A stretch of DNA of 64,000 bases from Gautieria morchelliformis (taxonomy: Eukaryota; Basidiomycota; Agaricomycetes; Gomphales; Gomphaceae): positions 1 through 64,000 of the forward strand of contig WHVA01000012.1 of assembly GCA_015179125.1 (NCBI GenBank), read 5' to 3'. How positions within the stretch are numbered: position 1 is the first letter of the stretch; each line of letters begins with the position of its first letter. Shown piece after piece: positions 42,180 through 53,225 of this stretch. Both the position numbers and the translations under genes were made by a program. The notes under the pieces are model-generated. The model searched no databases and was not told where the DNA came from. It was given only the letters and a program-made list of their open reading frames with translations.

Positions 42180-44309
42180 TGTTGTAAACTGGTATACATT
42201 AGTTCATCTATTTACTATGTCAGCGCTGCCTGTGCTGCGAACCGGCATGTTCCCAGGTCTATCCACATTAGGATACTCCTATTTAGTTCCCACTCCGCTG
42301 TCCCCTGACCGAGCACTCGCATATGCATCCATACGTATAAGTAGCTAGCTCAGTAGCTACAATGAATCTAATGGTTTTCAGCCCTTCACTCCCATGAGGA
42401 GTCCGGTTGAGTGAGTTAACAGTGTCCTCGCTAGTGTCTATTCTCTCGCACGTTGCGCTTCGTGTTCCGCTCCGTCTGTCTCTATCTCCCTCCTTATCCC
42501 TCAATAACAGATTAAAAGTCTCAGTCTCGCCGACGGCGAGCTAGATCCGACCACACTGTTACAACACGCGCACTACGTTCCAAGTATGTACTATTCAAAC
42601 GATCCCGCGCTCATCGTTTATCAAGCATCAGCGACCCGTTCCTCGTCGCCTACCCCATTGAACATGCTCATCATCTCAAGCTTCAGCACCCACTTACATT
42701 TCCAACAAGCATCACAGCCCCTTCGTCGCCTTAGACCCAGCCGGGCTTCAAGGGGAGCTGTCCCATTCCCATTGTGCCACACATTGCCGGCACACCCATC
42801 TACGTGCAAAGCCCATGCACCATCGAGCATTGGACACACAGGACACACAGGGGTATGTTACGCAGTACCTCACCATATCCTTGACATTGATCCGACATTG
42901 TACGAGGCATGTCACTTCATGCGCTCGCCGTCAACACTGTCGACACCGCTGGACTCGTGCAGCCACTGGCAGCTCACTCAAAGGGGATCTTCGACCTTTC
43001 TACAGGCACACAGTGTCTTGTATTCGTTTCTAGGGACTCTCAAGATATCTCTAGATATTTCTGGACGGCGCACAAGTCCAAAACGCCGCCCAACATTGTT
43101 CATCACCGAATCCACGCTCCAATTCGTTCCAGGGCAGCGCAGACAATGCCACCCACTTCAAGGGCTGTGTAAACATCTCTGGGAGGCACCAAGAGACTCC
43201 CAGACCCCTTCTTTCGACACGTAAGCCGCGCCGGCCGCGCAGCTTTCACTGCCTCACGATCATGCCCTGAACCAGGCATGTCACCCCGGTCAGGCACCTC
43301 ACCGCTCCACAATGATCTCTATATTCATGTTGGCCTCCTGGCCATCCATTTCCATAGTTTCCATCATTTTTCCATCCAGAATTGTTTTCCCCATCGATTT
43401 CTATTGTTTACTGGCATCCATTACTTTTTCAGAGCACCCTCAGCGCAGGCATCAACTCAGAAGACATGTCCTCACTCCCCAACGTCCATTTCCTCGAGGA
43501 CAGCCTCGAGTGCTGACCTTCCCATACCACTTCCGCCACCGCCGCTCTCCCTTCATTGCTAATGCCGCCCTTCGTTTTACTTTGACCACAGACACCAAAC
43601 TGGCGCTCTTCATGTGTCCCTTGCACCATTTTCATTCAGCACAGCGTCGTTGCCACCATCTCCAGTGAAACCGCCGTGTTAGCCCGCAGCACCGCCATTA
43701 TTGTTCCATGCGGCGCCATTCTCATCTACTTCTATTTCACAGACGATCCCCGTGCCCGTTCTTGCGAGGTGGACGTCGCCGCGGCAGCAGCACCCCACTG
43801 ATTTCTCTACCATGTCCTTCGATGATCCGAAAACCCATACGCGCGCTCTTGCTGTCACCGACGCCATCCTTCCATGTCAGCCCCGCATCATTCTCTTCAT
43901 CTTCGACACATCATCAGTTTCATTTGCGCAAACCTCATCAAAACCTTGTTACCTCGGAGTTGATCAGGTTTGAAGGGGTGTGTTGTAAACTGGTATACAT
44001 TAGTTCATCTATTTACTATGTCAGCACCGCCTGTGCTGCGAACTGGCATGTTCCCAGGTCTATCCACATTAGGATACTCCTATTTAGTTCCCACTCTGCT
44101 GTCCCCTGACCGAGCACTCGCATATGCATCCATACGTATAAGTAGCTAGCTCAGTAGCTACAATGAATCTAATGGTTTCAGCCCTTCACTCCCATGAGGA
44201 GTCCGGTTGAGCGAGTTAACAGTGTCCTCACTAGTGTCTATTCTCTCGCGCATTGCGCTTCGTGTTCCACTCCGTCTGTCTCTATCTCCCTCCTTATCCC
44301 TCAATAACA
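42180..44309 (+). mobile_element. NA-K, non-autonomous LTR element (LARD/TRIM-like)
   Basis: LTRs at 42180-42509 and 43981-44309 (TGTTGTAAACTGG to CCCTCAATAACA), a perfect TSD CGCAG (42175-42179 and 44310-44314), and a purine run GAAGGGGTG before the right LTR, giving plus orientation. LTRs differ at roughly 10 of 330 positions. The 1.47-kb interior carries no gag, protease, RT or integrase motif; its open frames are short and unrecognised. It must have used proteins of another element. Inserted in A2 between integrase and chromodomain. Confidence 0.9.
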
Positions 44310-44314
44310 CGCAG

Positions 44315-44625
44315 TACACCTGGTATTCCATGTGTCTATGCTTGAACACGCAGTTCTGAATACGATTCTGAATCGAGAACAACCTCCGCCTCCGCCAGTC
44401 ATTATTGACGGAGAACCGGAATACGAGATTTTGGAAATTCTCAATTCCAAGCTCGACAAGCGATACCGTTGTCAACTCCAGTACCTAGTCAAGTGGGCAG
44501 GCTACGAGAATACAGATGAAGAGACTTCCTGGATTTCCGCCACGGAACTCGACCGCGCCTCCGGGCTCATCTCGGATTTCCACAAGGCATACCCTGCCAA
44601 GCCTGGACCCCTTCTCATGCACTAA
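44315..44625 (+). pseudogene. GypA chromodomain (A2)
   Basis: Pol C-terminus with a clear chromodomain: YEILEILNSKLDKRYRCQLQ, then YLVKWAGYENTDEETSWISA and a terminal FHKAYPAKPGP. It ends at the pol stop near 44625. Chromodomains read histone marks and target integration; the role is known for chromoviruses. Confidence 0.87.
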
Positions 44626-44752
44626 GTCCTTTCCGACACCTCCGCCATTTCCGTTTCTGTTTTCGCTCCTTGAACCACAAGTTAAAATCCGATTAATTTC
44701 CAGTACTCTAATTCCGAATTTCAAGAAACTATTCTACAAGTCATTTCGACCC

Positions 44753-45964
44753 CTAGTCATCCTCCATGGTGTTATCACCAAAACCCGCCCAGTCTTCCGC
44801 TTCCAGATCCTCCGCATTTCTGTTTTGCCTATACGCCTCTGCAAACCTCTGCACGTCTTGCACCTCGCCCTCAGATACTTCCGCCTCCACTTCCGAATCC
44901 CCCCTCTCCTGCGTCCACCTCAGTTCCGCGATGACTTGGTTGAGAAGCTCCTTGTACGCACCCAACCGATCCGCGACTGCCAGGTAGAACTGGTGTTGCA
45001 TCTGCACCCCTGGTTCCCCTGTCGGAGCAGCCCCCGGAGCGATCTGGCGATATCCGCAAGTGGGTCTGCCGTCTGCTCCTCCCACGTCATCCCACTTCCG
45101 CTCGCTTCCGGCCCGTCTTGGACTTCCCTCGCTTTGGCAGCCCTGGACAAAGGTTTCCGCGCACCCTGGGCAGGCTTTTCCGAGCCCACCTCCGATCCTC
45201 CGGTTTTCCTCCGCTTGGCTGTCATGCGTGCTTTGAGCCCGTCGACCAAGCACGCCCGTTTTGCGTCCTTGCACCGGTTACACGCCGTGGCCTTTCCGGC
45301 CAAGTCCCACACACATGCAGATTTTTCTCCAAGCAGGCATCGCAGCTCTGCTGTGGAGACCCGTCCTCTTCCAGAGCCACCCTCTTGGCCCCTGCCTGGT
45401 GTGCTTCCTTCTGGCGCTGTTTCTCCTCCTGCGCCGCCCGCCATTCCGCCGTCGCCTTCTCCTTGCCCTTGTTCTTTGGCCTCGGGGTTTCTTCCGGCGA
45501 CTCTTCCGACGGAGACTCACTCTGCACGGATTCCTCGTCTGCGTCCACAGCTTTTTCCTGTTCCGATGGTCAACCCTATACTATCAAGGACAAGAAGGAC
45601 TTACCTTCTGCGACGCGCGGTTCTCCTCCGCCTTTTCCGCGGTGGCCGTTTCCGCAGCGGCTTGCTCCTCCGCGAGTTTTTCCGCCGCTTCTTCGGCCTC
45701 TCGCTCCTTGCGTTCGCGCTCAATGTGCTCGAGCTCGCGTTTGTGGTCTTCGTGCTCTCATTCCAGGCGATCGCGTTCCTCCTGGTCCTTGCACTCTTTT
45801 TCCCTACGCTCTTCTTCCTTGCGCACCTCCAGTCGCTCTTTCTCCTTCTGAGCCGCCTCCTCGGCCTCGCGTTTTTCCACGAGTTCCTTCTCGGCGAGAA
45901 CATTAGCAAAATGCTCTTTCATTTGAGCGCTGGTCATCTTTGAGAAGTTGGGTAGGGAGCTCAT
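44753..45964 (-). pseudogene. GypA opposite-strand gene (A2), Cys-motif protein
   Basis: Convergent with pol, between the chromodomain and the 3' LTR. Start MSSLPNFSKMTSAQMKEHFA at 45964; then a Glu/Lys-rich coiled coil (45740-45910), an intron-like 47-nt segment (45558-45604), an acidic Ser/Glu region, two cysteine motifs (CDACLEKNLHVC and CNRCKDAKRAC, the latter about 45253-45285), a basic RMTAKRRKTGG, and a helical tail with a second coiled-coil-like part (FYLAVADRLGAYKELLNQVI, about 44830-44950). CX2CX6C resembles half of a fungal Zn2Cys6 DNA-binding cluster, but a second standard half in tandem is not seen. A few breaks. Also present in A1, so it is a family component. Function unknown; possible regulator or RNA/DNA-binding accessory protein. 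Confidence 0.72.
45558..45604 (-). other. Intron-like segment in the GypA opposite-strand gene
   Basis: On the minus strand: donor GTAAGTCC, candidate branch GGTTGACC, acceptor GGAACAG, 47 nt in all. Donor, size and branch-to-acceptor distance are typical of basidiomycete introns. It supports transcription from the minus strand. Confidence 0.65.
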
Positions 45965-46085
45965 GATGGATCAGGATTAGACGTGTTTTTTTCTCCCGCC
46001 TTTCTTTCGAACTCCGACATGTTTGTTCACAGGTCACGTGACCCGACCTGTGGTCTCATGGGGCTCAACCTTGAAGGGGAGATAC

Positions 46086-46815
46086 TGTTACGACTGTTCT
46101 GCTCAAGCATCTCCGCCACCTCCGCATATCCTCTGCACCACCTCCACACCGCCTCCGACTCTATTCCGCAACATCCGCAACATCCGCAGCCCTCTACCTT
46201 GACCCCTTGTTCTTTCAGTACCCCTGGCCACCTCCAGATCCCGGCCCCCATACTTGACCCTGAACACAGCAAGATACCATTTCGGTAATTCAGTTTCCTC
46301 CTATGCCTATTGTACTTACTCGCCTTGTTCTTTGCCATTGTACTTGCCCTACCCTGCACCCCCCTTGTCATCCCATTGTTCCGCATTAGTTACTTGCCCC
46401 GTATGTCTATCCGATTCCCGCACTCTCCGGAATTTGCTTAGTACCATACCATTACCTGTTGCTTCTGCTCTTTGTATAAAATCCCCTCATGTATGTCTCC
46501 GTTTCTGCAATCAGATAATCGACTTTGATAGGTGATTCCCTTCGCACTGTCTCCTGTTCTTAGCACAGCGAGTTTTGCTAGTCTTGTCTCCTTCCGCCCT
46601 CGACCCTCTGTCCTCCACCGCTTCCGCCTCTTACGATCCTTGTTCTCCGACCCTCGACCCTCGACACTCAGTACTCTGTTCCCGACTTCTGCCTTCTCCG
46701 ATATCCGCAAGTCAATTCCAAAATACTTAGGACAGTAATTCATCAGGGGCGCAACACATAAGTTGAAGCCGTTGTCCTTTCCAGTTCTGACCTCCAGGAA
46801 TTCCGATATGTAACA
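46086..46815 (+). repeat. 3' LTR of A2
   Basis: 730 bp, TGTTACGACTG to GATATGTAACA, preceded by a purine run AAGGGGAGATAC. Same family as the LTRs at 38786, 52000, 52666 and 56020. B3 sequence starts directly after it, so A2 lies in the B3 3' ORF. The expected left-hand LTR and TSD of A2 are not present. Confidence 0.88.
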
Positions 46816-48380
46816 GGCATCAATGAGGCTCAACCATTGGCCAGTTGAGCCGAACAAGTCGAGAAGTCTCAACTTGAGAGACCCCCTTTACACGGGGTGC
46901 GAGTGCCTTCAGCCACATCCAGACGTCCATGTCATCTAGGTTGAAGGTTCCATCCGCGTTGTCACGGATGGCAGAGGGGATTCCTTCGGGGTTGTGTATC
47001 CAACCCCTTAGGATGGCGGCAATGTCATGGGGGGTACCGCTCGCTATCACGAGACAATCCCTTTTGGGATTGCTCGCGCTCAATGTGCTTGAATACACCA
47101 ATCATCTCACGCGAGCGCGCGAGCTGCGGCATGTCTTTCACATGCGCTAGGAGCTCAATGAAGCGTGGGTCGTTGAGCGGGCAGACGTCGTACCATTGAG
47201 TACGACACTGCTGCGCCTTTCCTACTGGTCGTGGTAGGAGGCCTGTCTCAGAGGCCGGTGGGTCTCCGAGTGGTATGATCACTCCCTCCCCTGGGTAGTG
47301 AGGGTGAACTGTCCCCGCCAGTGGCGGCAGGTCCACATGAGGCCCGACATACTGGGCCTCAACCAATGCTACCTGCCGTTGTAGGGCAGGGTCATTGATT
47401 GTGTGCAACGGTGAGTCCACCAGGTATGCGCTGATCACACTTTCCCTCGCAATGGCCAGACCATTGACAGTGTTGGGGGTGCCACGCAATTTCTTGCACT
47501 TCTTTTTCGGCTGCTCAGCCAGATGCTGAGCTCTGTCTGCGTCATACGTCTTCCAGACGGAGGAGTCGGACTCCCATCCCTCTGGGACGCCATACGCTGC
47601 GTCAGATGGCGTGCTCTGCCCCTCTGTCATTGTCATCGTTGAGGTGGGAGCCGATAATCGGGACGCTAGCCCCAATGTTGCGTGCGCTGGTAAGGGTACT
47701 GTCACGTGAGATGATGAGGGCCCGGCCACTGGGTCTGTGGTCGGGTCATGGCGTGGCCTTTTTGAGGCTGCATGGGCAAACTTGAGCTGGAGCTGGAGCG
47801 CGCTCAGCTGCTCCTCGAGCTCTTTTATTTTGGCGCGCTCAACTTCGAGCGCATCGTCGCAGTCTTCGACCGCGCGTTCCAGGTCCTTGACCTCCTTTTT
47901 GAGGTCATGGACGTCCCGCAGGGGCTCCTCCCGCACGTCACGCACGATGCCCCTCCGGAGCCATCCCCAGGCCGCATCGATGGTGTCGCTGATGTCTTCA
48001 TCCCACAGTTTGACCTTGCGGGTGCCTGTCGCAGCCCATAAGTGTGCGGTGTAGTCCGTGCATATGGCGCAATCGTCCGGGTGGACGATCTCCAAGGTGT
48101 CTTCCCATCCTACGATCATCCAGTTTTCTTGGTTGACTGGGGCACATAGGATGTCTATGGCCCCCTGTCTCGGGGCTGTTGCACGTGTCGTGGACATTGA
48201 TGGATCAACGTCCATCCCATCTTTGGGGGGCCATCTTCGTGGGTAGATGATGGTGGTTTGCTTCAAAGAAGCAATGCACCCTCGGAAAGATCTGAGACAA
48301 AAATTTAACCACACCGTGGCCAGCGCATCACGTGGTGTGCACGTGACAGATGCGTCTAGCGGCATCTGGGGAGGTTGCAT
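46816..48380 (-). pseudogene. GypB extra 3' ORF (B3), best copy
   Basis: 451 codons are open here (47025-48380), the longest version of this gene in the window. Features: PPKDGMDVDPSMSTTRATAP near residue 50; a block with WMIVGWEDTLEIVHPDDCAI; a strong coiled coil around residues 150-215 (LKKEVKDLERAVEDCDDALE, KIKELEEQLSALQLQLKFAH); a basic RPRHDP element; a Ser/Thr/Pro linker; WYDVCPLNDPRFIELLAHVK; then, beyond the open part, WIHNPEGIPSAIRDNADGTF. No domain recognised. The coiled coil and the Lys-rich PKKKCKKLRG segment suggest a self-associating, perhaps nucleic-acid-binding protein; that is inference. It is cut at the A2 LTR. Confidence 0.83.
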
Positions 48381-51300
48381 GGCTTGCTCACCCCCCGGAG
48401 CTCTAGATAGCTATCTAGGGCTTCAAGATCCTTGCATGACGACATGGGTTCCCATTTCACGTCGCCTAGGGTCCAGTGGACCTGGAACTCCATGTCCGTC
48501 GAGTTTATCCATTGATGTGTGATAATCTCGTCGACAAGCCACTCCTCGTCGTCATTCACTCCAAAGTCATAGAATGACTTGGCCTCACGACGAGGGAACA
48601 ATTCGTCGTTGTTAGCCTCGTATCGCCGTACGAGTCTTGAATGGAAGACCGGTGATATGCGACCGCTTTTCAGCTCGTCGGGAAGCTCAAGGGTCACCAT
48701 TGAGGCATCGTTATGCGCCTCGACGACGTGGTATGGTCCGATGTACCGCGGAACGAGTTTTCTGGCTCTTCCTTTCAGGAGAGTTAGGTTTTGGGTCGAG
48801 AGGTAGACGCGGTTGTTGGCCGCGTACCTGTCGCTCACCATACGTTTCTTGTTTGCATAAAACATTTGCATCACTCGATGCTCAACGATTGCATCATGTG
48901 CTGCCATCAGGTTTCATCTTGCCTGATGTGCGAACCGGGCTACCCCTTTAAACGGGGTGTCCATGGCTATGGGGAGGTCTATCCGTGGCATATAGCCGTG
49001 GTTCAGCTCGAAGGGCACGAACCCTGTGGTTGTGCTAACGTTGCTATTGAGGGCGACCTCAACCATTGGGCATTTCAATGCCCAATCCTTCTGATTGTCT
49101 CTGACGACCGCGTGCAATATCTGTCCTATTGAGCAGTTTGCCCGCTCGGTCGCTCCATCCGTTTGGTGTAGAGGACAGGAATTATAGGCAGTAGGTTCGG
49201 ACTTGGTGCTCAAAAGAAGACTAGAAATTAATTCACTCTCTCAGTGAATTTAGTTGTCACTATAAATATATTATACACTACCTAGAAATCAATTCACTAC
49301 AGGATTTCTAGGTCAACAAATCGAAAGGAAACAAGACTAATTTACTTGCCTCTCTCAGTGAATTTAGTTGTCATTGAGAGAGGAGGGAAATGTGTCTCAT
49401 GCGCATGTACTACTAGCCGGCGCTTTAGCGCCCGTGATGCCATGGTGTGCCATGCTAAGCGCCCATAGAACGTAGCACGGTAGTGAACAGCCGCAGCTCA
49501 AAAAGGAAACTTGTCCACAACCACCCACAAAGGGTCGGTTGGACAGAACATGAAAAGAAGTAGAAATACAGCTTCGAAAAATCAAAGGAAAATTTGACAA
49601 ATCATAGAATGAATGTCAGCATGGTTTCAAGTCAAAATCAAAAGAAATCCGAATGGTGGAATCTATTTGGCTTGATTTTGGTGCAGGAGCATAAATGCAC
49701 CCAACATTTGGGGACGGAAGGCAGTTGACATGAGGAGCTTAGTCCCCATGAGTCGCTGTAGTTCACGCCAGAAGATCAACGTGAACTTCGAGTCTCTATC
49801 CGAGACGATGGAGTCGGGAACTCCATGGAGTCGAATGATCTCTTTCAGAAACAGCCAGGCTACTCCCTTGGCTGACACACTCATCGTGGTTGGAACGAGG
49901 TGGACGTGCGACGTTAGTCGATCAATGACTACCATCAGGTAGTCACAGTCATTAGATTTGGGCAGAGGCCCCATGAAGTCAATACCGATCGACTGCCACG
50001 GCCTATCCGGGATGGGTAGGCTGTGTAGTAAGCCTTTGGGCCGTTGTGGCCCGGTTTTCATCATCTGGCACTTCGCGCACGATGTGCAGAATGAATCAAT
50101 GTCTGGGCTCATGCCTGGCCACCAGTATGACCTTCGAACGTAGTTTGATGTCTTCAGATGGCCGTAGTGACCAACTATCTGATGTGCTTGATCAATGATT
50201 ATTTCAATCAGCCTCCTTCCCCCTTGAAGAACAGATCGGGGGATGGCGATGATGTCTCATTTGAGCTGATTCTTAGTCCAGATCAGCCCATCCCAGATTC
50301 CAAATCTTGGGTGTGCGTCTGGGTGCTCCATGATCTTTGAGAAAATGGGGTCCCTATGGTACGCGTCTCGTAAGACCTTGGACAGGTCTACGCCTAGTTC
50401 AATGCTCTGGGGCAGGGGTGTGCTGTTACCTGCGGCGATGACTCTGACATCATCACCGTCGTCGTCACGTGATGTGGTGGCGTTCGGGGGCTTTTGTGAG
50501 CCCTTGTTTAATGCGGCAGATTCCATTATCCACGCCTCCGTCTTCTCTGCGAGGCATTTAGACTGTCTCATTGCCGCTGTTCCCAGCTCGATATACCGGT
50601 TGGTGGCCAGTAGTTCACCGTCTGGGTCTAAACGCGCGTCTGCATTCACGAAGATGTGGTCCGGGTGATTGTCATCACTCGTGTTGCTCTCATTGTAGCG
50701 TGACGGGCAGTCCGCTACCTTGTTCTCTATGCCGTCAACGTGTACGGTGTTGAAATTGAAACGGGACAGGAACTCCCACCATCTGACCTGGCGGTCGGAT
50801 AGGCTCTTCTAGGTCTTGAAGTATTCGAGCCCTTTGTGGTCTGTGACGAGGGTGAACCTTCGTCCCAGCAGTTTGTCCTCCCATTTCATAAGAGCCTCGA
50901 GCTGTGATTGTCTCGTTCTCGTGAGTCCGGTAGTGTTGCTGAGCAACACTGAAATTCTTTGACAAGAAGCCGGCTGGCCGACAGGTTTTCCAGTCGGGGC
51001 CTTGGCCATAGACTGCACCGACGCCGGCTTTTGACCTGTCGGTGATCACCCAGATTGGCTCTGGGCACCGTCCGTCTATTGGACGCAGGATCGGGGCCTT
51101 ACAGGCCAATGCCTGAATGCTTTGCCAGCATTTGTCCAGTAGTGGGGTCCATTCTAATGGACAGTTGTTACGTGCACAGCCCGATAGTGGGGTAGTGTAT
51201 GCGCTAACATCTGGAATGTAATGTGCCAGGTATTGTACTAGCCTGAGGAAACACTGGACGTCATTGAATGTCTGCGGCCTACGCCACTCGCAGATGCGTT

Positions 51301-51999
51301 GCATCTTGTCCTCGTCGGCATGTACCCCTTGGCCATCGATGATGTGGCCGAGACACTCCATTCGGATGGAATAGAGGTCAACCTTTTTCTTGCTCAGAAA
51401 AAGGTGGTTCTTCCTCAGTCTGTCAAAGACAATATAGAGGTGCTCTTCATGCTCTTGTATCGAGAGTGAGAAAATGAAGATGTTGTCCATGTATACATGG
51501 ACAAAGTGACCTATGCAGTTGCGGAAAATGGCTGTCATCAGCCGTTGGAACATCGATAGGGTGTTGCAGTCTCCCATCTGTATCACTTGGCTCCTAAACC
51601 TGCCAAGGATTGTGGCAAAGGCAGTCTTTGCTACGTGATCTGGATGGATCCGGATCTGATCCTATGCTTCTGACATATCGAGTTTTGTGTGATACCGACA
51701 GCGGGCCATGTCGCTGCGGATGATATCCTGATCTGGGAAGGGCGTGATGTCTTTCACCGTGTTCTCGTTCTGCTATCGCAGATCAAAGACGGTCCGTAAT
51801 GTACTGTTCTACTTCGGCACACACAGCATGTGTATGGCCTGCTTTGCAACTGCCGGAATCCACCACTTTGCAGTGGTGTATCATTCTATCTTTGCCGACA
51901 GTTCCTCTTGGAAATGTTTGGGGCACTTCAGTAGTCGATACCGCATGTGCTTGTTAGGATCGATAAGATTGATCTCGTGGTTGATCTCCTGCAGTGGCG
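48356..51999 (-). pseudogene. GypB pol remnant (B3), split by LTR-E
   Basis: Minus strand, right to left: RT N-part (IPAVAKQAIHMLCVPK-like, around 51810-51890), RT to RNase H (MIQMGDCNTLSMFQRLMTAI, PEPIWVITDRSKAGVGAVYG), a spacer (SKVLRDAYHRDPIFSKIMEH), integrase zinc and core regions (CTSCAKCQMMKTGPQRPKGL, DSIVSDRDSKFTLIFWRELQ), then beyond the solo LTR the integrase C-terminus (YIGPYHVVEAHNDASMVTLE) and chromo-like tail (EFQVHWTLGDVKWEPMSSCK) overlapping the 3' ORF start. Several breaks. Confidence 0.85.
49167..49706 (-). mobile_element. Solo LTR-E copy E3 (minus)
   Basis: 540 bp, TGTAGAGGACAGG to GCACCCAACA on the plus strand, with perfect TSD TTTGG (49162-49166 and 49707-49711). Reverse complement of E1, including the CCTCTCTCAGTG-type inverted repeat (49349-49383). 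Inserted into B3 integrase; B2 at 21740-21770 shows the empty site. Confidence 0.93.
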
Positions 52000-52659
52000 T
52001 GTTATGTATTGAGATTTCCGCTAAGTCGGAACTGGAAAGGACAGCGGCTTCAACTTATAGGTTGCGCCCCCAATGAACTATCATCCTAAGTATTTCGGAA
52101 ATGAGTTGGAAGTCGGAAAGTACTGAACTAAAGGTTGGTTGGAACTTGAGTCGGAACAGAGGCGGAAGGCAGAAGACGGAAGGCAGAGAGACGGAGGTCT
52201 TGCTAGACTCACTGCACTAAGAACAGGAGATGGAGCGAAGGAAATCAAGTATCGAAGGCTATTATCTGATTGCAGAATAACAGACATACATGACAGGTTT
52301 TTATACAAAGAGCTGAGACAACAGGTAATGGGGTAGGACTAAGCAAATTCCGGGGGAAGCGGAAGTCGAGTAGACAATGCGTGGGAACTAACTAATTGGG
52401 AACAATGGGACTACAAGGGGGGTTCAGGGTAAGGTAAAAAATGGCAAAGGACAAGGGGTTGGGAAAACATGTCTGACAACGAACTACAAGGGTGACCGGA
52501 TATATGATCTTGATGAACGATGAAGCGGGTCTGGAGTGTCCGAGTAATAGAGTCGAAAGAACAAGGGAATAGAACAATGGGCGGAATGTTGGAAATATCG
52601 GAGGGGCGGAAAGTGTTGCGGAACTGAAGGTTGGAAGTCGGAAATGAACGGTCGTAACA
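52000..52659 (-). mobile_element. GypA-type LTR (minus), arm 1 of an inverted pair
   Basis: 660 bp, TGTTATGTATTGAG to GGTCGTAACA on the plus strand. It abuts truncated B3 at the left. No TSD can be shown because its two flanks belong to different elements. With the next feature it makes a large inverted repeat. Confidence 0.87.
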
Positions 52660-52665
52660 TATTAT

Positions 52666-53225
52666 CTTGTTCTTTCGACTCTATTACTCGGACCCACCGG
52701 ACCCGCTTCATCGTTCATCAAGACCACATATCCGGTCACCCTTGTAGTTCATTGTCAGACAGGTTTTCCCAACCCCTTGTCCTTTGCCATTGTTTTACCT
52801 TACCCTGAACCCCCCTTGTAGTCCCATTGTTTCCCGATTAGTTAGTTCCACGCATTGTCTACTCGACTTCCGCTTCCCCCGGAATTTGCTTAGTACTACC
52901 CCATTACCTGTTGTCTCAGCTCTTTGTATAAAAGCCTGTCATGTATGTCTGTTATTCTGCAATCAGATAATCACCTTCGATACTTGATTTCCTTCGCTCC
53001 ATCTCCTGTTCTTAGCACAGCGAGTCTAGCAAGACCTCAGTCTCTCCACCTTCCGTCTTCCGCCTCAATTCCGCCTCAGGTTCCGACCAACCTTCAGTTC
53101 AGTACATTCCGACTTCCAACCCATTTCCAAAATACCTAGGACGATAGTTCATTGGGGGCGCAACCTACAAGTTGAAGCCGCTGTCCTTTCCAGTTCCGAC
53201 TTAGCGGAAACCTCAATACGTAACA
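52666..53225 (+). mobile_element. GypA-type partial LTR (plus), arm 2 of an inverted pair
   Basis: Begins inside the LTR at CTTGTTCTTTCGACTC and runs to the normal end TACGTAACA at 53225, so its first about 100 bp are missing. It abuts A3 RT at the right. The missing part corresponds to the about 100-bp spacer between the two arms (52566-52665). Confidence 0.85.

Larger units (their letters stand above)
46816..51999 (-). mobile_element. GypB copy B3
   Basis: A minus-strand GypB fragment covering, from right to left, late protease/RT through integrase and chromodomain to the first two thirds of the 3' ORF. It is truncated on both sides, at the left by the A2 LTR and at the right by a GypA LTR at 52000. 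A solo LTR-E (49167-49706) is nested in integrase. Several breaks in pol; the 3' ORF is the best preserved of the three copies. Confidence 0.9.

Noticed and set aside
44516-45943. 475-codon plus-strand open frame after the GypA chromodomain
   Set aside because: Its residues after the chromodomain are low-complexity Leu/Ser/Arg/Phe. The opposite strand gives a coiled coil, Cys motifs and an intron shared with A1, so the plus frame is the shadow.
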